A stretch of DNA of 64,000 nucleotides from Vibrio sinaloensis (GTDB lineage Bacteria; Pseudomonadota; Gammaproteobacteria; Enterobacterales; Vibrionaceae). The stretch covers positions 1,054,001-1,118,000 of the forward strand of contig NZ_CP096199.1 of assembly GCF_023195835.1 (NCBI RefSeq), written 5' to 3'. The number at the start of each line of letters is the position of its first letter. The first letter of the stretch is position 1. Shown here piece after piece: positions 47,398-56,226 of the stretch. The notes beneath the pieces were generated by a model, which saw nothing but the letters and a program-made list of their open reading frames with translations, did not search any database and was not told where the DNA came from. A program made the position numbers and the translations under genes.

Positions 47398-47664
47398 TTA
47401 CTCGTCAAACAGACCAAGATGCTCTTTAGCGTACGCTTCAAAGTCATCACAGCCGCCAATGTGCTCTTGGTCGACAAAGATTTGCGGTACGGTTTCTACA
47501 GGTTTGCCCACGGTTTTCTCAAGATCGGCTTTTGAAATCCCTTCAGCGTGGATATCAACATAACGGTAGTTGAAATCATCGCGTTTTGCTTTCAGTGTTT
47601 CCGCGTGCTCTTTTGCACGAACACAGTAAGGACAAGCTGGGCGACCAAAGATAACTACGAACAT
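47398..47664 (-). CDS. grxA: Glutaredoxin 1
   Basis: Cytosolic thiol-disulfide oxidoreductase of 88 residues with the active site CPYC (Cys 11 and 14), ETVPQIFVD (cis-Pro loop) and the glutathione-binding HIGGCDDF. It reduces ribonucleotide reductase and mixed disulfides using glutathione. An extra Cys replaces Tyr in the E. coli HIGGYTDF. The ATG at 47664 follows GGAG at a spacing of nine; a TTG two codons upstream is less likely. OxyR control is known in E. coli but I did not identify a site here. Confidence 0.95.
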   Translation of the reverse strand: MFVVIFGRPACPYCVRAKEHAETLKAKRDDFNYRYVDIHAEGISKADLEKTVGKPVETVPQIFVDQEHIGGCDDFEAYAKEHLGLFDE

Positions 47665-47930
47665 ATTCAAATTCTCCTGTATTTTGTTACCTGCAACTAT
47701 GCCCGATCCAAAAACGGAAATAAAGTGGCAAATGCCTGTTAGTTCAATAGGTGAAAGCTATCGGACAAAAAATGAACCTAGCACTCGGATTAGACGTATT
47801 GCTAGTGTGGATTAGGTCGATAAAACCATAATTTTAGAGCGGGTAATGACCACAAGTTGCACTGGGTCAAGTTTATTCTACGGCAGAAAAGGCAAGCTAA
47901 CAGAGCGTGGCTACAGGGAGTGTTTTTAGC

Positions 47931-49184
47931 ATGTTCCAGTTTATGACATCTAACCGGATTGTATTTGGGGAAGGGGCACTGTCGGCTTCTTTATCACTGT
48001 TAAATCAATATGGTTACAGCGTCCTTTTGGTGAGCGGTAAAAACTTAGCCCGAGCTGAGCCGATAGTGGAATACCTTAACAGCCAATCGATGCGTTATCA
48101 GCATGTGGCGATTCATGGGGAACCTAATATCACCATGGTTGAGGAAATAGCCTTAGCGGGCCGCAAGTTTAAACCTGATATGGTGGTCGCTATTGGTGGC
48201 GGTAGTGCGCTAGATATGGGCAAAGCGCTGGCCGCGATTATTCCCAATCAAGGCGATGTGTACGATTACGTTGAAGTGGTCGGGCGAAATGTGCCGCTCA
48301 AAACCAAGCCGCTGCCTTTTATCGCCATTCCGACAACAGCCAGCACTGGATCTGAGGTCACCCGAAATGCAGTTCTTCGCTCTGGGCAAGACCAAGTCAA
48401 GGTGAGCCTGCGTAGCCCTGATATGTTAGCTGACGTCGCTATCGTCGACCCGACCTTAACTTACGGCACCGATGCCGAGACATCTGCCCGCGGCGCGATG
48501 GATGCATTTACCCACCTTATGGAAGCGTATGTTTGCGGTGAGCCAAATCCACTCACCGACATGATTTGTGAAGAGGGGCTGCGAAAACTGAGCCACTCGA
48601 TTTTACCTGCTTGCCAGGAAGATAAGCCGCAAGCGCGAAGTGATCTCTCGTTTGCCGCAATGTTGGGCGGTATGGCGATCACCAACGCGAAATTGGGCGC
48701 GGCTCATGGCCTCGCCTCGGCACTTGGCGGCAAGTTGAATGCGCCGCATAGCGTGATTACCGCGCGTCTCGCACCTTATGTGATGCAAGAAAACATCAGC
48801 GCAGCGGCAAAGGCGGGGCGCATCGACATTTTGGCCCGTTATGAGAAGCTCGCTCAAATCCTAACTGGGCGAATTAACGCCCACCATAATGACAGTGTGT
48901 TGTGGGTCAATATGATGCTCGACACGTTACCTTTACCTGAGATTGAACGCTTTGGTGTTTGCTCAACGTCGTTTGAGCAGGTCGCTGAAGACGCGCTGAA
49001 GTCGGTGGCAATCAAAGGCAATCCCATACCTCTAACTAAACCACGTTTAATGTATATCTTGTCGCAAGTGTGTCGTTGCGATGGTGAATGCGGCAGTGAG
49101 CAAAGTGAACACGCTACGGCTAGGGTAACGATTGTTCGTAAGGGATACCGCGAAGGGGAAGGGCGTTTACAAAGCAGTGAATGA
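47931..49184 (+). CDS. Iron-containing alcohol dehydrogenase
   Basis: Oxidoreductase of 417 residues. The NAD-binding motif is VAIGGGSALDMGKAL, the family stretch FIAIPTTASTGSEVTRNAV is intact, and metal-ligand segments DAFTHLMEAY, GAAHGLASALGG and LNAPHS supply Asp and three His. Substrate is probably an alcohol or aldehyde, unspecified. The start at 47931 is preceded by GGGAG at a long spacing of 11; a GTG at 47907 is the alternative. The last 35 residues form an unusual tail with VCRCDGECGS (four Cys) that the core family does not need. It is convergent with hexR. Confidence 0.88.
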   Translation: MFQFMTSNRIVFGEGALSASLSLLNQYGYSVLLVSGKNLARAEPIVEYLNSQSMRYQHVAIHGEPNITMVEEIALAGRKFKPDMVVAIGGGSALDMGKALAAIIPNQGDVYDYVEVVGRNVPLKTKPLPFIAIPTTASTGSEVTRNAVLRSGQDQVKVSLRSPDMLADVAIVDPTLTYGTDAETSARGAMDAFTHLMEAYVCGEPNPLTDMICEEGLRKLSHSILPACQEDKPQARSDLSFAAMLGGMAITNAKLGAAHGLASALGGKLNAPHSVITARLAPYVMQENISAAAKAGRIDILARYEKLAQILTGRINAHHNDSVLWVNMMLDTLPLPEIERFGVCSTSFEQVAEDALKSVAIKGNPIPLTKPRLMYILSQVCRCDGECGSEQSEHATARVTIVRKGYREGEGRLQSSE

Positions 49185-49187
49185 ACA

Positions 49188-49208
49188 AGGGAGCACTGAG
49201 TGCTCCCT
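49188..49208. terminator. Hairpin between the alcohol dehydrogenase and hexR, possible terminator
   Basis: Perfect arms AGGGAGCAC (49188-49196) and GTGCTCCCT (49200-49208) with a three-base loop. Only short T runs follow in either direction, so termination may be inefficient. Confidence 0.55.
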
Positions 49209-49213
49209 GGTAA

Positions 49214-50068
49214 TTAAAGTTGAGATAACTTGTCGTAGCGCGAGTCTTTCAGCACGTCCTTAACGCGCTTTAGGTTTTCTCTAAAACCAGAGCCACGGCG
49301 CAATGTAAAGCCAGTTGCCAGCACATCAATGACAGTCATTTGCACGACTCGGCTAGCCATTGGCATGTAAACGTCTGTATCCTCTGGCACATCCAGAGAG
49401 ATAGACAGCGAGCTAGCTTTATCGAGCGGAGAATCTTTGGCAGTGATAGCAATCACAGTCGCGCCATTTTCGCGGGCGAGGTTAGCAATCTCGACCTGAC
49501 TCTTAGTGCGACCCGTATGCGAGATCAGCACAATAACATCGTTATCAGTACAGTTGATACAGCTCATACGTTGCATCACGATGTCTTCAAAACAAGTAAT
49601 CGGAATATTAAAACGAATAAACTTGTTTTGTGCATCTTTGGCTACGGCTGAAGAGGCGCCTAAGCCGAAGAATGAGATGCGTTTTGCCTGAGTAAGCAGA
49701 TCGACCGCACGATTCACTTGCATCGGGTCAAGGCTATTTTTCGCCACATCTAAGCAAGCCATGGTCGATTCGAAAATCTTATGGGTGTAGGCGTCTGGCC
49801 CGTCGTCTTCTTCGACGTTACGGTTCACATAAGGTGTGCCATTGGCCAAACTTTGGGCGAGATGCAGTTTAAAATCAGGGAAACCTTTGGTATCCAGGCG
49901 ACGGCAAAAACGATTGACAGTTGGCTCACTGACGTCGGCCATTTTCGCCAACGTTGCGATACTAGAGTGGATAGCAGTTTGCGGTGATGCCATAATAACT
50001 TCGGCAACCTTACGCTCGGACTTACTAAAATTTTCTAGATTTTTTTGAATTTTTTCTAATGTGTTCAT
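49214..50068 (-). CDS. hexR: HexR, RpiR-family regulator of central carbon metabolism
   Basis: Regulator of 284 residues. The N-terminal helix-turn-helix (about 1-77) contains ADVSEPTVNRFCRRLDTKGF; the sugar-phosphate SIS domain (about 120-260) contains RISFFGLGASSAV and LISHTGRTKSQVEIA. It matches E. coli and Shewanella HexR, which is released from DNA by 2-keto-3-deoxy-6-phosphogluconate and controls Entner-Doudoroff and glycolytic genes. The ATG at 50068 is used; a GTG at 50077 is in frame, and neither has a strong ribosome site. No confident HexR operator was found within the window. Confidence 0.94.
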   Translation of the reverse strand: MNTLEKIQKNLENFSKSERKVAEVIMASPQTAIHSSIATLAKMADVSEPTVNRFCRRLDTKGFPDFKLHLAQSLANGTPYVNRNVEEDDGPDAYTHKIFESTMACLDVAKNSLDPMQVNRAVDLLTQAKRISFFGLGASSAVAKDAQNKFIRFNIPITCFEDIVMQRMSCINCTDNDVIVLISHTGRTKSQVEIANLARENGATVIAITAKDSPLDKASSLSISLDVPEDTDVYMPMASRVVQMTVIDVLATGFTLRRGSGFRENLKRVKDVLKDSRYDKLSQL

Positions 50069-50281
50069 AGTGTTCACGAGGGTATAGAGAACAACTCACT
50101 GGACATACCCGACAAAAAAAGGGTAACAAGCTGTTTCCCAAAAGGGTAAGTGCTGTCCAGCGCCATTGCATCAGTATAAACCTAAGCAAAAGGTTTACTA
50201 CAACTTTTCTGTCATACAATTAGTCAATATATGACAAGCCTCAACAAAATTTTGTTTAAACTACAGAAATGGGCGCGCAAT

Positions 50282-50307
50282 CGGCGAGTTCGTTGCGGAA
50301 CTCGCCG
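50282..50307. other. Strong stem-loop in the hexR-panP gap
   Basis: Perfect 10-bp arms CGGCGAGTTC (50282-50291) and GAACTCGCCG (50298-50307) with a six-base loop and no T run. It lies about 50 bases past the panP stop and could be a Rho-type 3' end or an mRNA-protecting structure. Confidence 0.5.
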
Positions 50308-50353
50308 GCTGCTGATAAAGAAATTACACTTTTTAAGAAAGAAAATTTCAGAT

Positions 50354-52006
50354 TCAACCCTGTGGGGCCAAAATCGTTTCGACGGTTTGGTTGATTTGCG
50401 CCATCAGGTTTGGCGCTTGTTTAGCGATCTCGCGCTGCTCGGCCAACACGCTGCTCAATATATCGCGGCCGGTTAGCGGGTTGGCCAATACGACACGAAA
50501 AACAATGGTGTTTAACCGATCCCATTTCTCTGGGTTGAGGCGAGTCCGAGAGACAAACGACTTGCCGGTTTCACGCTGCCGTTTTTGAATAAATTTGGTT
50601 AATTCGTTCAGAAGCTCATTCAATTGCGCGCGTTGTTCAACACTTGCTTGGCTGAGTGCTTGTTGAACATGGCTAGGAATATAGCGATAGGTGAGCAGAC
50701 ATAGTTCAGGGTGAGAAACGAGCTCAAAATCCGCTTGCTGCTCTATCAACTGCGCAAAATACTGCGCTTTTTCAATGCTTTGGTCGATAAGTAGCTCATA
50801 GCCAGGTCGACTAATAATATGCATGGCCGCGTAGACCAGCATCGCCATACCAGAACGAGAGCCCTCTAGTGTATGGCTACCTAAATCTTTCGAACCTTTG
50901 CGCAGAATATACTGGGCATGGTGCTCAATAGACTTCATTGCGTCAGGCTGCTTAAACAGCACCATTCCTGCGCCCATCGGTATGTAGAGCTGCTTGTGCG
51001 CATCGATAGTGACTGAGTCAGCCATTTCGATGCCTTGCAATAAATGCCGATAGTTGTTGGACATCAAAGTGGCACCGCCCCACGCAGCGTCGACGTGGAA
51101 ATGGCAATGCTCTCGCTGGCAAATGTCGGCGATCGCTTGAAGTGGATCGATGCTACCCGTTTCTGTCGTGCCCGCGACACCCACAACGGCGAACGGTTTA
51201 ATATTATTGGCTTTTAGCTCTGCAATACGCTGTTCCAGCGCTTGTGGGCAAATGCGATTGTTTGAATCTGTTTTGACCGCCACCAAACTCTCTTGACCAA
51301 TGCCCAGCACATCCGCGGCTTTTTTCAACGAGTAATGGCCACGTTCGGAGACCAGTACCGCTAACCCTTCATAGCCATAGTGTTTCATGGCTTTGAACAA
51401 GCCTTCTTTTTCGACGCCTGTGAAGCTGCCTTGCGCTCTAAGCGCATTATTTCGCGCTACCCACAATGCGGTAATGTTGGCGATAGTGCCACCGGAGCAG
51501 AAAGCGCCTAAAGAGTGATTGGCGCTATGCATCCATTGAGCATAAAAGTCATCGTTTTGGTTGTAGATGAGTCGGTGCAGCATCCCGAGCACTTGGCGCT
51601 CAAGTGGGGTAAACGCTTTGGATGTCTCGATTTTGACCAGGTTTTGGTTCAAGGCAATCATGATCTTAGACAACGGCATCAGAAAGTAGGGCAGAGCCGA
51701 CGTCATATGACCAATAAAGCTAGGAGCAGAAGTATGCACAGACTGTGACACTAGCGTGTCTAACAGGTGCTGGGTATGATCCGAGACAAACTCAGGCTGT
51801 TCAGGAATCGAAGCATTCGAGAAGTCTTTTTCAATATCGCGCAGTGGTTTTTCTTCAGCAACGATGTGCTCGCGCAGAAACTTATTTAAGTTGCGAGAGA
51901 GTTCTTCTTCAATTTGGGTTAACGTTGAGTCCGGCCCTTCAGGTACTGTGAATATGCGCAATAAGCTCTCAAAATTCACATCAGCCGTTTTATGTTCCGT
52001 TATCAT
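50354..52006 (-). CDS. panP: Pyridoxal-phosphate aspartate 1-decarboxylase PanP
   Basis: Group II PLP decarboxylase of 550 residues. HVDAAWGGATLMS carries the cofactor Asp and TIDAHKQLYIPMGAG the Schiff-base Lys. Overall it matches the Vibrio PanP type, which makes beta-alanine for pantothenate and CoA in species lacking the pyruvoyl enzyme PanD. The start at 52006 gives MITEHKTADVNFESLL; the frame extends to a TTG at 52069 without ribosome site. A glutamate or other acidic amino-acid decarboxylase is the alternative, less likely by length and motif order. It is followed upstream by a small secreted-protein gene on the same strand. Confidence 0.85.
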   Translation of the reverse strand: MITEHKTADVNFESLLRIFTVPEGPDSTLTQIEEELSRNLNKFLREHIVAEEKPLRDIEKDFSNASIPEQPEFVSDHTQHLLDTLVSQSVHTSAPSFIGHMTSALPYFLMPLSKIMIALNQNLVKIETSKAFTPLERQVLGMLHRLIYNQNDDFYAQWMHSANHSLGAFCSGGTIANITALWVARNNALRAQGSFTGVEKEGLFKAMKHYGYEGLAVLVSERGHYSLKKAADVLGIGQESLVAVKTDSNNRICPQALEQRIAELKANNIKPFAVVGVAGTTETGSIDPLQAIADICQREHCHFHVDAAWGGATLMSNNYRHLLQGIEMADSVTIDAHKQLYIPMGAGMVLFKQPDAMKSIEHHAQYILRKGSKDLGSHTLEGSRSGMAMLVYAAMHIISRPGYELLIDQSIEKAQYFAQLIEQQADFELVSHPELCLLTYRYIPSHVQQALSQASVEQRAQLNELLNELTKFIQKRQRETGKSFVSRTRLNPEKWDRLNTIVFRVVLANPLTGRDILSSVLAEQREIAKQAPNLMAQINQTVETILAPQG

Positions 52007-52040
52007 ACAGCGACTTTGCTCTAATCGTTTTTCTTGCAAG

Positions 52041-52076
52041 CGGGACAATCTAAACGAAAACGGGAACAATGTCCCG
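52041..52076. promoter_or_regulatory. Inverted repeat upstream of panP
   Basis: CGGGACA (52041-52047) and TGTCCCG (52070-52076) face each other across 22 bases, and CGGGAACAATGTCCCG (52061-52076) is itself nearly palindromic. It is 35 to 70 bases upstream of the panP start, a plausible operator. Confidence 0.4.
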
Positions 52077-52144
52077 TCTTAATTCTCGAATCTAAGTTTT
52101 ATCCACGCCACATTAGTAGACTGAATCTGGATGAAAATCAGTGT

Positions 52145-52660
52145 CTACTTTTGACACTCGATCGTCTCAAGTTGTTGAATCGACTGGTTGTAGCGTTTTA
52201 ACGCCGCATCGATTTTGGTCGGATGGCTGAGTAGGTCTGCAAACGCTGAGCGTAACTCATAGTTCTTTGGGTGTGGTTTAGATTGACGGTCATCGAACGT
52301 CACTTTCGCCAGTTCACCTAGCTCATCACCGCGGGACGCGAGAACCTTGATCTCTTTTTGTTCGAGTTGCAGCCAAGCTTCAACGGGCTGGCCAGTGGCA
52401 ATCTTGCTTGGATCTTGCTCTAAGTAGTAATGAACGGCAGCGCGGTTTAATTCAAAGTGATGTTGGCGGCCTTTCAGGAACCAAGCACTGACTTCTGCTA
52501 GATCTGGATACTGCTCAGTCGTGAGTTGCGACAAGTCTTCGTACCAATGCAGTGAAGCGTCAATATATGCGTCGTACTTTTGTGATAAACAGGTGTTATC
52601 AGCCGCACTGGCCATTGAGGAGGCAGCGCCTAGCAGCAGTGCAACAAGAGTGCGTTTCAT
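52145..52660 (-). CDS. Small exported protein of unknown function
   Basis: I do not recognise the family. The product has 171 residues with signal peptide MKRTLVALLLGAASSMASAA; the mature part is helical and charged (DASLHWYEDLSQLTTEQY, FLKGRQHHFELNRAAVHYYL). Mature Cys residues near each end (NTCLSQK and IECQK) could form one disulfide. AAGGA precedes the start. It lies 139 bases upstream of panP and 109 bases after lysO on the same strand. A periplasmic location is predicted; the function is unknown. Confidence 0.8.
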   Translation of the reverse strand: MKRTLVALLLGAASSMASAADNTCLSQKYDAYIDASLHWYEDLSQLTTEQYPDLAEVSAWFLKGRQHHFELNRAAVHYYLEQDPSKIATGQPVEAWLQLEQKEIKVLASRGDELGELAKVTFDDRQSKPHPKNYELRSAFADLLSHPTKIDAALKRYNQSIQQLETIECQK

Positions 52661-52768
52661 AGTGATTCCTTTTGAAGATAATTATTATAAGTGATTTTAT
52701 TTAGCGTTTGCTAAAGTAATTGGGCTTAAGGGGCATGATATAAAAAGTTGGCCCCTTGATTCTGCGAT

Positions 52769-53674
52769 CTAGCCTGCAAGAGAAACAAAGAATAACATCA
52801 TAACAGGGACGAGCAGGCTCAAAATAAAGCCACTGACAATCGCAATTGGAACGCATCGGACACCGCCGGTGGTTTGAATCACAGGTAGGGTAAAGTCCAT
52901 CGCCGTCGCACCAGCATAACCGATAGAGGTGCAGGGTTTGGTTCGGATAAATAGCGGGATCAGGACTAGGGCAATCAATTCGCGCAGTAACTCAATCATA
53001 AAGGAGGCACCACCATAAACGGGGCCAAATGCGTCACCCATCAAAATCCCTGCCAGAGAGTACCAGCCGAATCCAGAGGCCATCGCCAGCCCTTGAAACA
53101 AGTTGATTTGCAATATGGTTGCGGAGATCACTCCCCCGATCATTGAACTGCCTATGATAACGACTGCGATGACCATGCCATGCTTATTGAGCAGGATTTG
53201 TCGCAACGTCAATCCACTATTACGTAATTGGATACCAATAAAAAACAGCAGTAGGAACAAGATCCATTCGCTGGCGGTATCGACCCAACTCAGGTCAAAC
53301 GGCAGCATTAGACCTATTACTAAGCCGCTACCAACCACCAAGATCAATTTGGCTGACTCGAGCGCCATTGATGAAAGCGGTAGCTTGGTATGGCTGGCAT
53401 CGGTTTGAATGGGAAGCAATTTATCGACCAGCGGCAGCACCGCTAAATTTGATAAGCTCAAACAGGTAAAAAACACCGCAGTGGTTTTTAAAATCAGTTG
53501 CAGGTTTTGGCCCAGGTTGTCTAAAGCGGCCAGACTCAGTCCCATTAATGCCAGAATCACATAGATAAGGTTGGACGTGGCAGTATTGATTCGCTCAAGT
53601 GTGGCAGCGTTTGAAATGGCAATAAAATACCCCACCACGAGTGGGGCAAAAATAAATAACATCCCTGAGAACAT
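52769..53674 (-). CDS. lysO: Lysine exporter LysO-like
   Basis: Membrane protein of 301 residues with eight or so helices. GFGWYSLAGILMGDAFGPVY and IELLRELIALVLIPL, then GATAMDFTLPVIQTTGGV, match E. coli LysO (YbjE), which exports L-lysine. AGGA lies seven bases before the start. In E. coli lysO is controlled by a lysine riboswitch-independent, ArgP-linked circuit; no regulatory site was identified here, since the gene starts only 19 bases after the HDOD gene's stop and is probably co-transcribed with it. Confidence 0.9.
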   Translation of the reverse strand: MFSGMLFIFAPLVVGYFIAISNAATLERINTATSNLIYVILALMGLSLAALDNLGQNLQLILKTTAVFFTCLSLSNLAVLPLVDKLLPIQTDASHTKLPLSSMALESAKLILVVGSGLVIGLMLPFDLSWVDTASEWILFLLLFFIGIQLRNSGLTLRQILLNKHGMVIAVVIIGSSMIGGVISATILQINLFQGLAMASGFGWYSLAGILMGDAFGPVYGGASFMIELLRELIALVLIPLFIRTKPCTSIGYAGATAMDFTLPVIQTTGGVRCVPIAIVSGFILSLLVPVMMLFFVSLAG

Positions 53675-53693
53675 GGTACATCCTGTTTAGTGG

Positions 53694-54614
53694 TTATAGG
53701 CCACTTGCGCTAATAAGTTCGTCTATCTGTTTGTTGAACTCAATATCACTTAAATTACTGAGATTGTACAGTATATCGGCGCCGGTCACGTCAAATTCAA
53801 CGGTATGCTCATCAATTTTTTCGTCTTGGCGGCGGAACATCAGAATGTGGTTGGCGATACGTGCCACGTCTAAATAAGAGACGCTGACGTCGGATACTGC
53901 GAGCGTTTGGTTGGAGGCCACCTCTAGGAAATCGTTATCAAATCCCCAAGTTTCCAGCACTAACTTACTGGCATTCGAGCATTGACGATCAAAAATTTGA
54001 AACGCGATATCTTCGGCTAGATAGTTACCTTGTTCCAAGTAGTTATGGTACTCGTTGACGATACAGAATAGGCCAATGTCTGCCAACAAACCGGTCAGCA
54101 ATGCTTTGTCTGTCTCTAAGTTATTGTAAGCGGGCGATGCCGAGTCTTTGAAGCCTCGGGTGACCAGTACCATAGTCGCGGCCAATTCACGTGAGTTGGC
54201 GGCGCTTTGACTCAAAATCTTGTTGCACGAATGGGTGAGGTTGACCGAGTGCTTCAACTGCTCAATCGCCTGTGCGGTAACAATATCTCGCACGCGCAAG
54301 ATACCAAGTCGGGAAACGGCAGTGAGTAGGTCGGTACAGGTGATATTGCGACGATTAAAGATCACTGAGTTTGCCACCCGAATAACGATAGCGGCCAAAC
54401 CTGGGTCTTCAAGCAAGCAATCTGCAACTTCAGAGATGGTGGTGGTGTCTTGGGTACAAAGTCGTTGAATCTTTAATACAACTTCAGGAATAGGAGGGAG
54501 AGAGATCTTGCGGTTCTTGATGGCATTCTCTATCAAACCCGAAAACTCGGATTCTATCCCTTTAATCAGCAGCTCACCGTTTTCTGGTAGCCAGTAGAAT
54601 GATAGGTGGTTCAT
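53694..54614 (-). CDS. HDOD-domain protein
   Basis: Protein of 306 residues. ISLPPIPEVVLKIQRL opens the HDOD domain (about 45-235), with CLLEDPGLAAIVIRVANSVIF and GLLADIGLFCIVNEY following. HDOD proteins are signal-output modules in bacterial second-messenger and motility networks but lack the HD catalytic metal site. The start is uncertain: ATG at 54614 (MNHLSFYWLP) is chosen by likely homology, with further in-frame ATG at 54641 and TTG at 54689; none has a convincing ribosome site. It is divergent from tfoX and upstream of lysO. Confidence 0.85.
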   Translation of the reverse strand: MNHLSFYWLPENGELLIKGIESEFSGLIENAIKNRKISLPPIPEVVLKIQRLCTQDTTTISEVADCLLEDPGLAAIVIRVANSVIFNRRNITCTDLLTAVSRLGILRVRDIVTAQAIEQLKHSVNLTHSCNKILSQSAANSRELAATMVLVTRGFKDSASPAYNNLETDKALLTGLLADIGLFCIVNEYHNYLEQGNYLAEDIAFQIFDRQCSNASKLVLETWGFDNDFLEVASNQTLAVSDVSVSYLDVARIANHILMFRRQDEKIDEHTVEFDVTGADILYNLSNLSDIEFNKQIDELISASGL

Positions 54615-54856
54615 AGGCTTTATAAGATAATAATACTGCATACAGTGTACCGTTTCAGGTTGTATATTAGCAATCACTAGATTCACCAAAGTGATATTTT
54701 GCGTAGCGATTTATTTCTGCTCTCAACTTAACAAGAAAAGAATCAAAAGTTTGATTGTGTGATTGTTGTCTCAATGCTGAGTCGCTCGGGTGTCATTGAT
54801 GTGATAAATGCACAGACTTAATTCGTTTCGTTAACTATCATTCTTGGTACGTAATC

Positions 54857-54964
54857 TCCTTAAGCGTCGCAAAACAAAATAATAGTGCTTGAGGTATTTC
54901 AATTTATTCGCTTAACACTGCTGCTATCTGGTGATCTCTACTAATCGGGGAATTTGATTAAGGA
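54857..54964 (+). promoter_or_regulatory. tfoX leader with anti-ribosome-site pairing
   Basis: TCCTTAA at 54857-54863 is the exact complement of TTAAGGA at 54958-54964, which covers the tfoX ribosome site. Pairing would close off translation. In V. cholerae the tfoX leader is known to block translation until the small RNA TfoR binds. The rest of the gap (54615-54967) holds no gene; TGTGATAAATGCACA at 54800-54814 is CRP-like but with wrong spacing. Confidence 0.6.
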
Positions 54965-54967
54965 TCA

Positions 54968-55555
54968 ATGGATATGACAGAGCAAAATTTTATTCAATAC
55001 GTTAAGAAATTTGGTGATTTTCAGAAACGTTCGATGTTTGGTGGTACCGGTCTGTTCAAAGAAGAGGCGATGTTTGCCTTATTGAGCAATACTCGCGTGT
55101 TTATTCGTGGTGGTGACAAACTCGATAATGAACTCTCTCAACTTGGTTGTGAGAAGTATCGTCATGTTAAAAAGCAAACCACTGCGACTGTAAATTACTA
55201 TGATGTGACCGAACTTTTTGTCAGCAATGACAGCAGAATGGACCGTTTAGTCGAAGAGTCTATCGAATATTCTGTTTCGGAGCGTGAGTTTAAACGTTCG
55301 TCGGCCAATCGTCGTTTACGCGACCTACCGAATATGCAGTTGACGTTAGAGCGTATGGTCAAAAAAGCTGGCATAGAAGATGTTGAGACCTTCGTTCAAC
55401 TTGGCGCATCGGAAGTGTTTTCCAAAGTGAAAGAGACTTATGGCAATGATGTTGATGTTAAGTTGCTGTGGAAGTTTGCCGGTGCTATCGAAGGCATTCA
55501 CTGGAAATTGATCCAAGAACCACGCAAACGCCAACTGCTGGCAAATTGTCACTAA
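54968..55555 (+). CDS. tfoX: Competence regulator TfoX (Sxy)
   Basis: Protein of 195 residues with TfoX N-terminal (FGDFQKRSMFGGTGLFKEEA) and C-terminal (RLRDLPNMQLTLERMVKKAG and LLWKFAGAIEGIHWKLIQEP) domains. The N-terminus MDMTEQNF fits TfoX rather than TfoY. With CRP it switches on DNA-uptake and type VI genes during growth on chitin. Start: ATG 54968 has AAGGA only three bases away; the ATG at 54974 is at a better spacing of nine, so either may serve. Translation is probably controlled by the leader. comEC in this window is one of its expected targets. Confidence 0.94.
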   Translation: MDMTEQNFIQYVKKFGDFQKRSMFGGTGLFKEEAMFALLSNTRVFIRGGDKLDNELSQLGCEKYRHVKKQTTATVNYYDVTELFVSNDSRMDRLVEESIEYSVSEREFKRSSANRRLRDLPNMQLTLERMVKKAGIEDVETFVQLGASEVFSKVKETYGNDVDVKLLWKFAGAIEGIHWKLIQEPRKRQLLANCH

Positions 55556-55612
55556 CCCACTCTCAATCTCATCCTTTATTAGGACCGATTGCTCAGCAAA
55601 TGGATTTGCATA

Positions 55613-55642
55613 AAAAAACCGAGGTGGCGACCTCGGTTTTTT
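55613..55642. terminator. Bidirectional terminator after tfoX
   Basis: Perfect 13-bp arms (55613-55625 and 55630-55642), GGCG loop, A tract before and T tract after; serves tfoX and the convergent outer-membrane protein gene. Confidence 0.94.
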
Positions 55643-55659
55643 GCTTTTTCCAGCTCAAG

Positions 55660-56226
55660 TTAGAACTTAAAGCGGGTGGTGAACATTAATTGATCACCAT
55701 AGAAATCATTGATGCGCGCTTCACCGCCGAGAGAGAAAAGCTCTGTTGAGTGGAAACGAACGTAAGCAGAGCCAATCCACTTGTTGTTATCATCGATAGA
55801 GACGTAACCGCCTTTACCACCTACCTCAAGTTGTGGCCCTAACCACTGGCGAATGCCGAGGTTAAGCTCCATACCTGTATCGGTACCTTTACCGTAACCG
55901 CTGCGTGGCTCGTTACCTGTATCCACTAGACGCACTAGCATTTCGCCAGTGAAGTCGGCCCAGTTATTGATTGGGGCGTGGAAACCTAGGCCCGCCGCTG
56001 CGTCGTAGTCACCTTCAAACTCTGAGTCTGCACGGACAATAACGTGCGCATTGGGATGGATAGACTTACTCATCGCCGCTCCGAAGGTGACAGGGCTGGC
56101 ACCGATACGAGCTTCGAGATAGTCATAACTGAAGTTGCTCATTACTGCTGGGCTGTTTGGATCGGTTTGAGCAAATGATTGACCCGTTGCAAGCACTAGG
56201 GCTGCAGCTAAGATTGTTTTACGCAT
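55660..56226 (-). CDS. Outer-membrane beta-barrel protein of unknown function
   Basis: Protein of 188 residues with signal peptide MRKTILAAALVLATGQSFAQ. The mature part alternates polar and aromatic residues in strands (FTGEMLVRLVDTG, GMELNLGIRQWLGPQLEVG, WIGSAYVRFHS) and ends in FTTRFKF, the terminal-Phe signature for BAM insertion. About eight strands would fit. Family not recognised. It is beside tfoX and the two-component pair in the same order as I recall for V. cholerae, so linkage is conserved, but no functional tie is known. Confidence 0.8.
   Translation of the reverse strand: MRKTILAAALVLATGQSFAQTDPNSPAVMSNFSYDYLEARIGASPVTFGAAMSKSIHPNAHVIVRADSEFEGDYDAAAGLGFHAPINNWADFTGEMLVRLVDTGNEPRSGYGKGTDTGMELNLGIRQWLGPQLEVGGKGGYVSIDDNNKWIGSAYVRFHSTELFSLGGEARINDFYGDQLMFTTRFKF

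Noticed and set aside
50190..50280. HexR operator in the hexR promoter region
   Set aside because: TGTAGTTTAAACA-like and TGTAGTAAA-like segments match only one half of the palindrome.
52700..52768. Terminator after lysO
   Set aside because: AAGGGGC/GCCCCTT arms exist but with a loop of about 19 bases and no T run after the stem.
54800..54814. CRP site upstream of tfoX
   Set aside because: TGTGA is followed by GCACA at five rather than six bases; spacing is wrong and the second half is degenerate.
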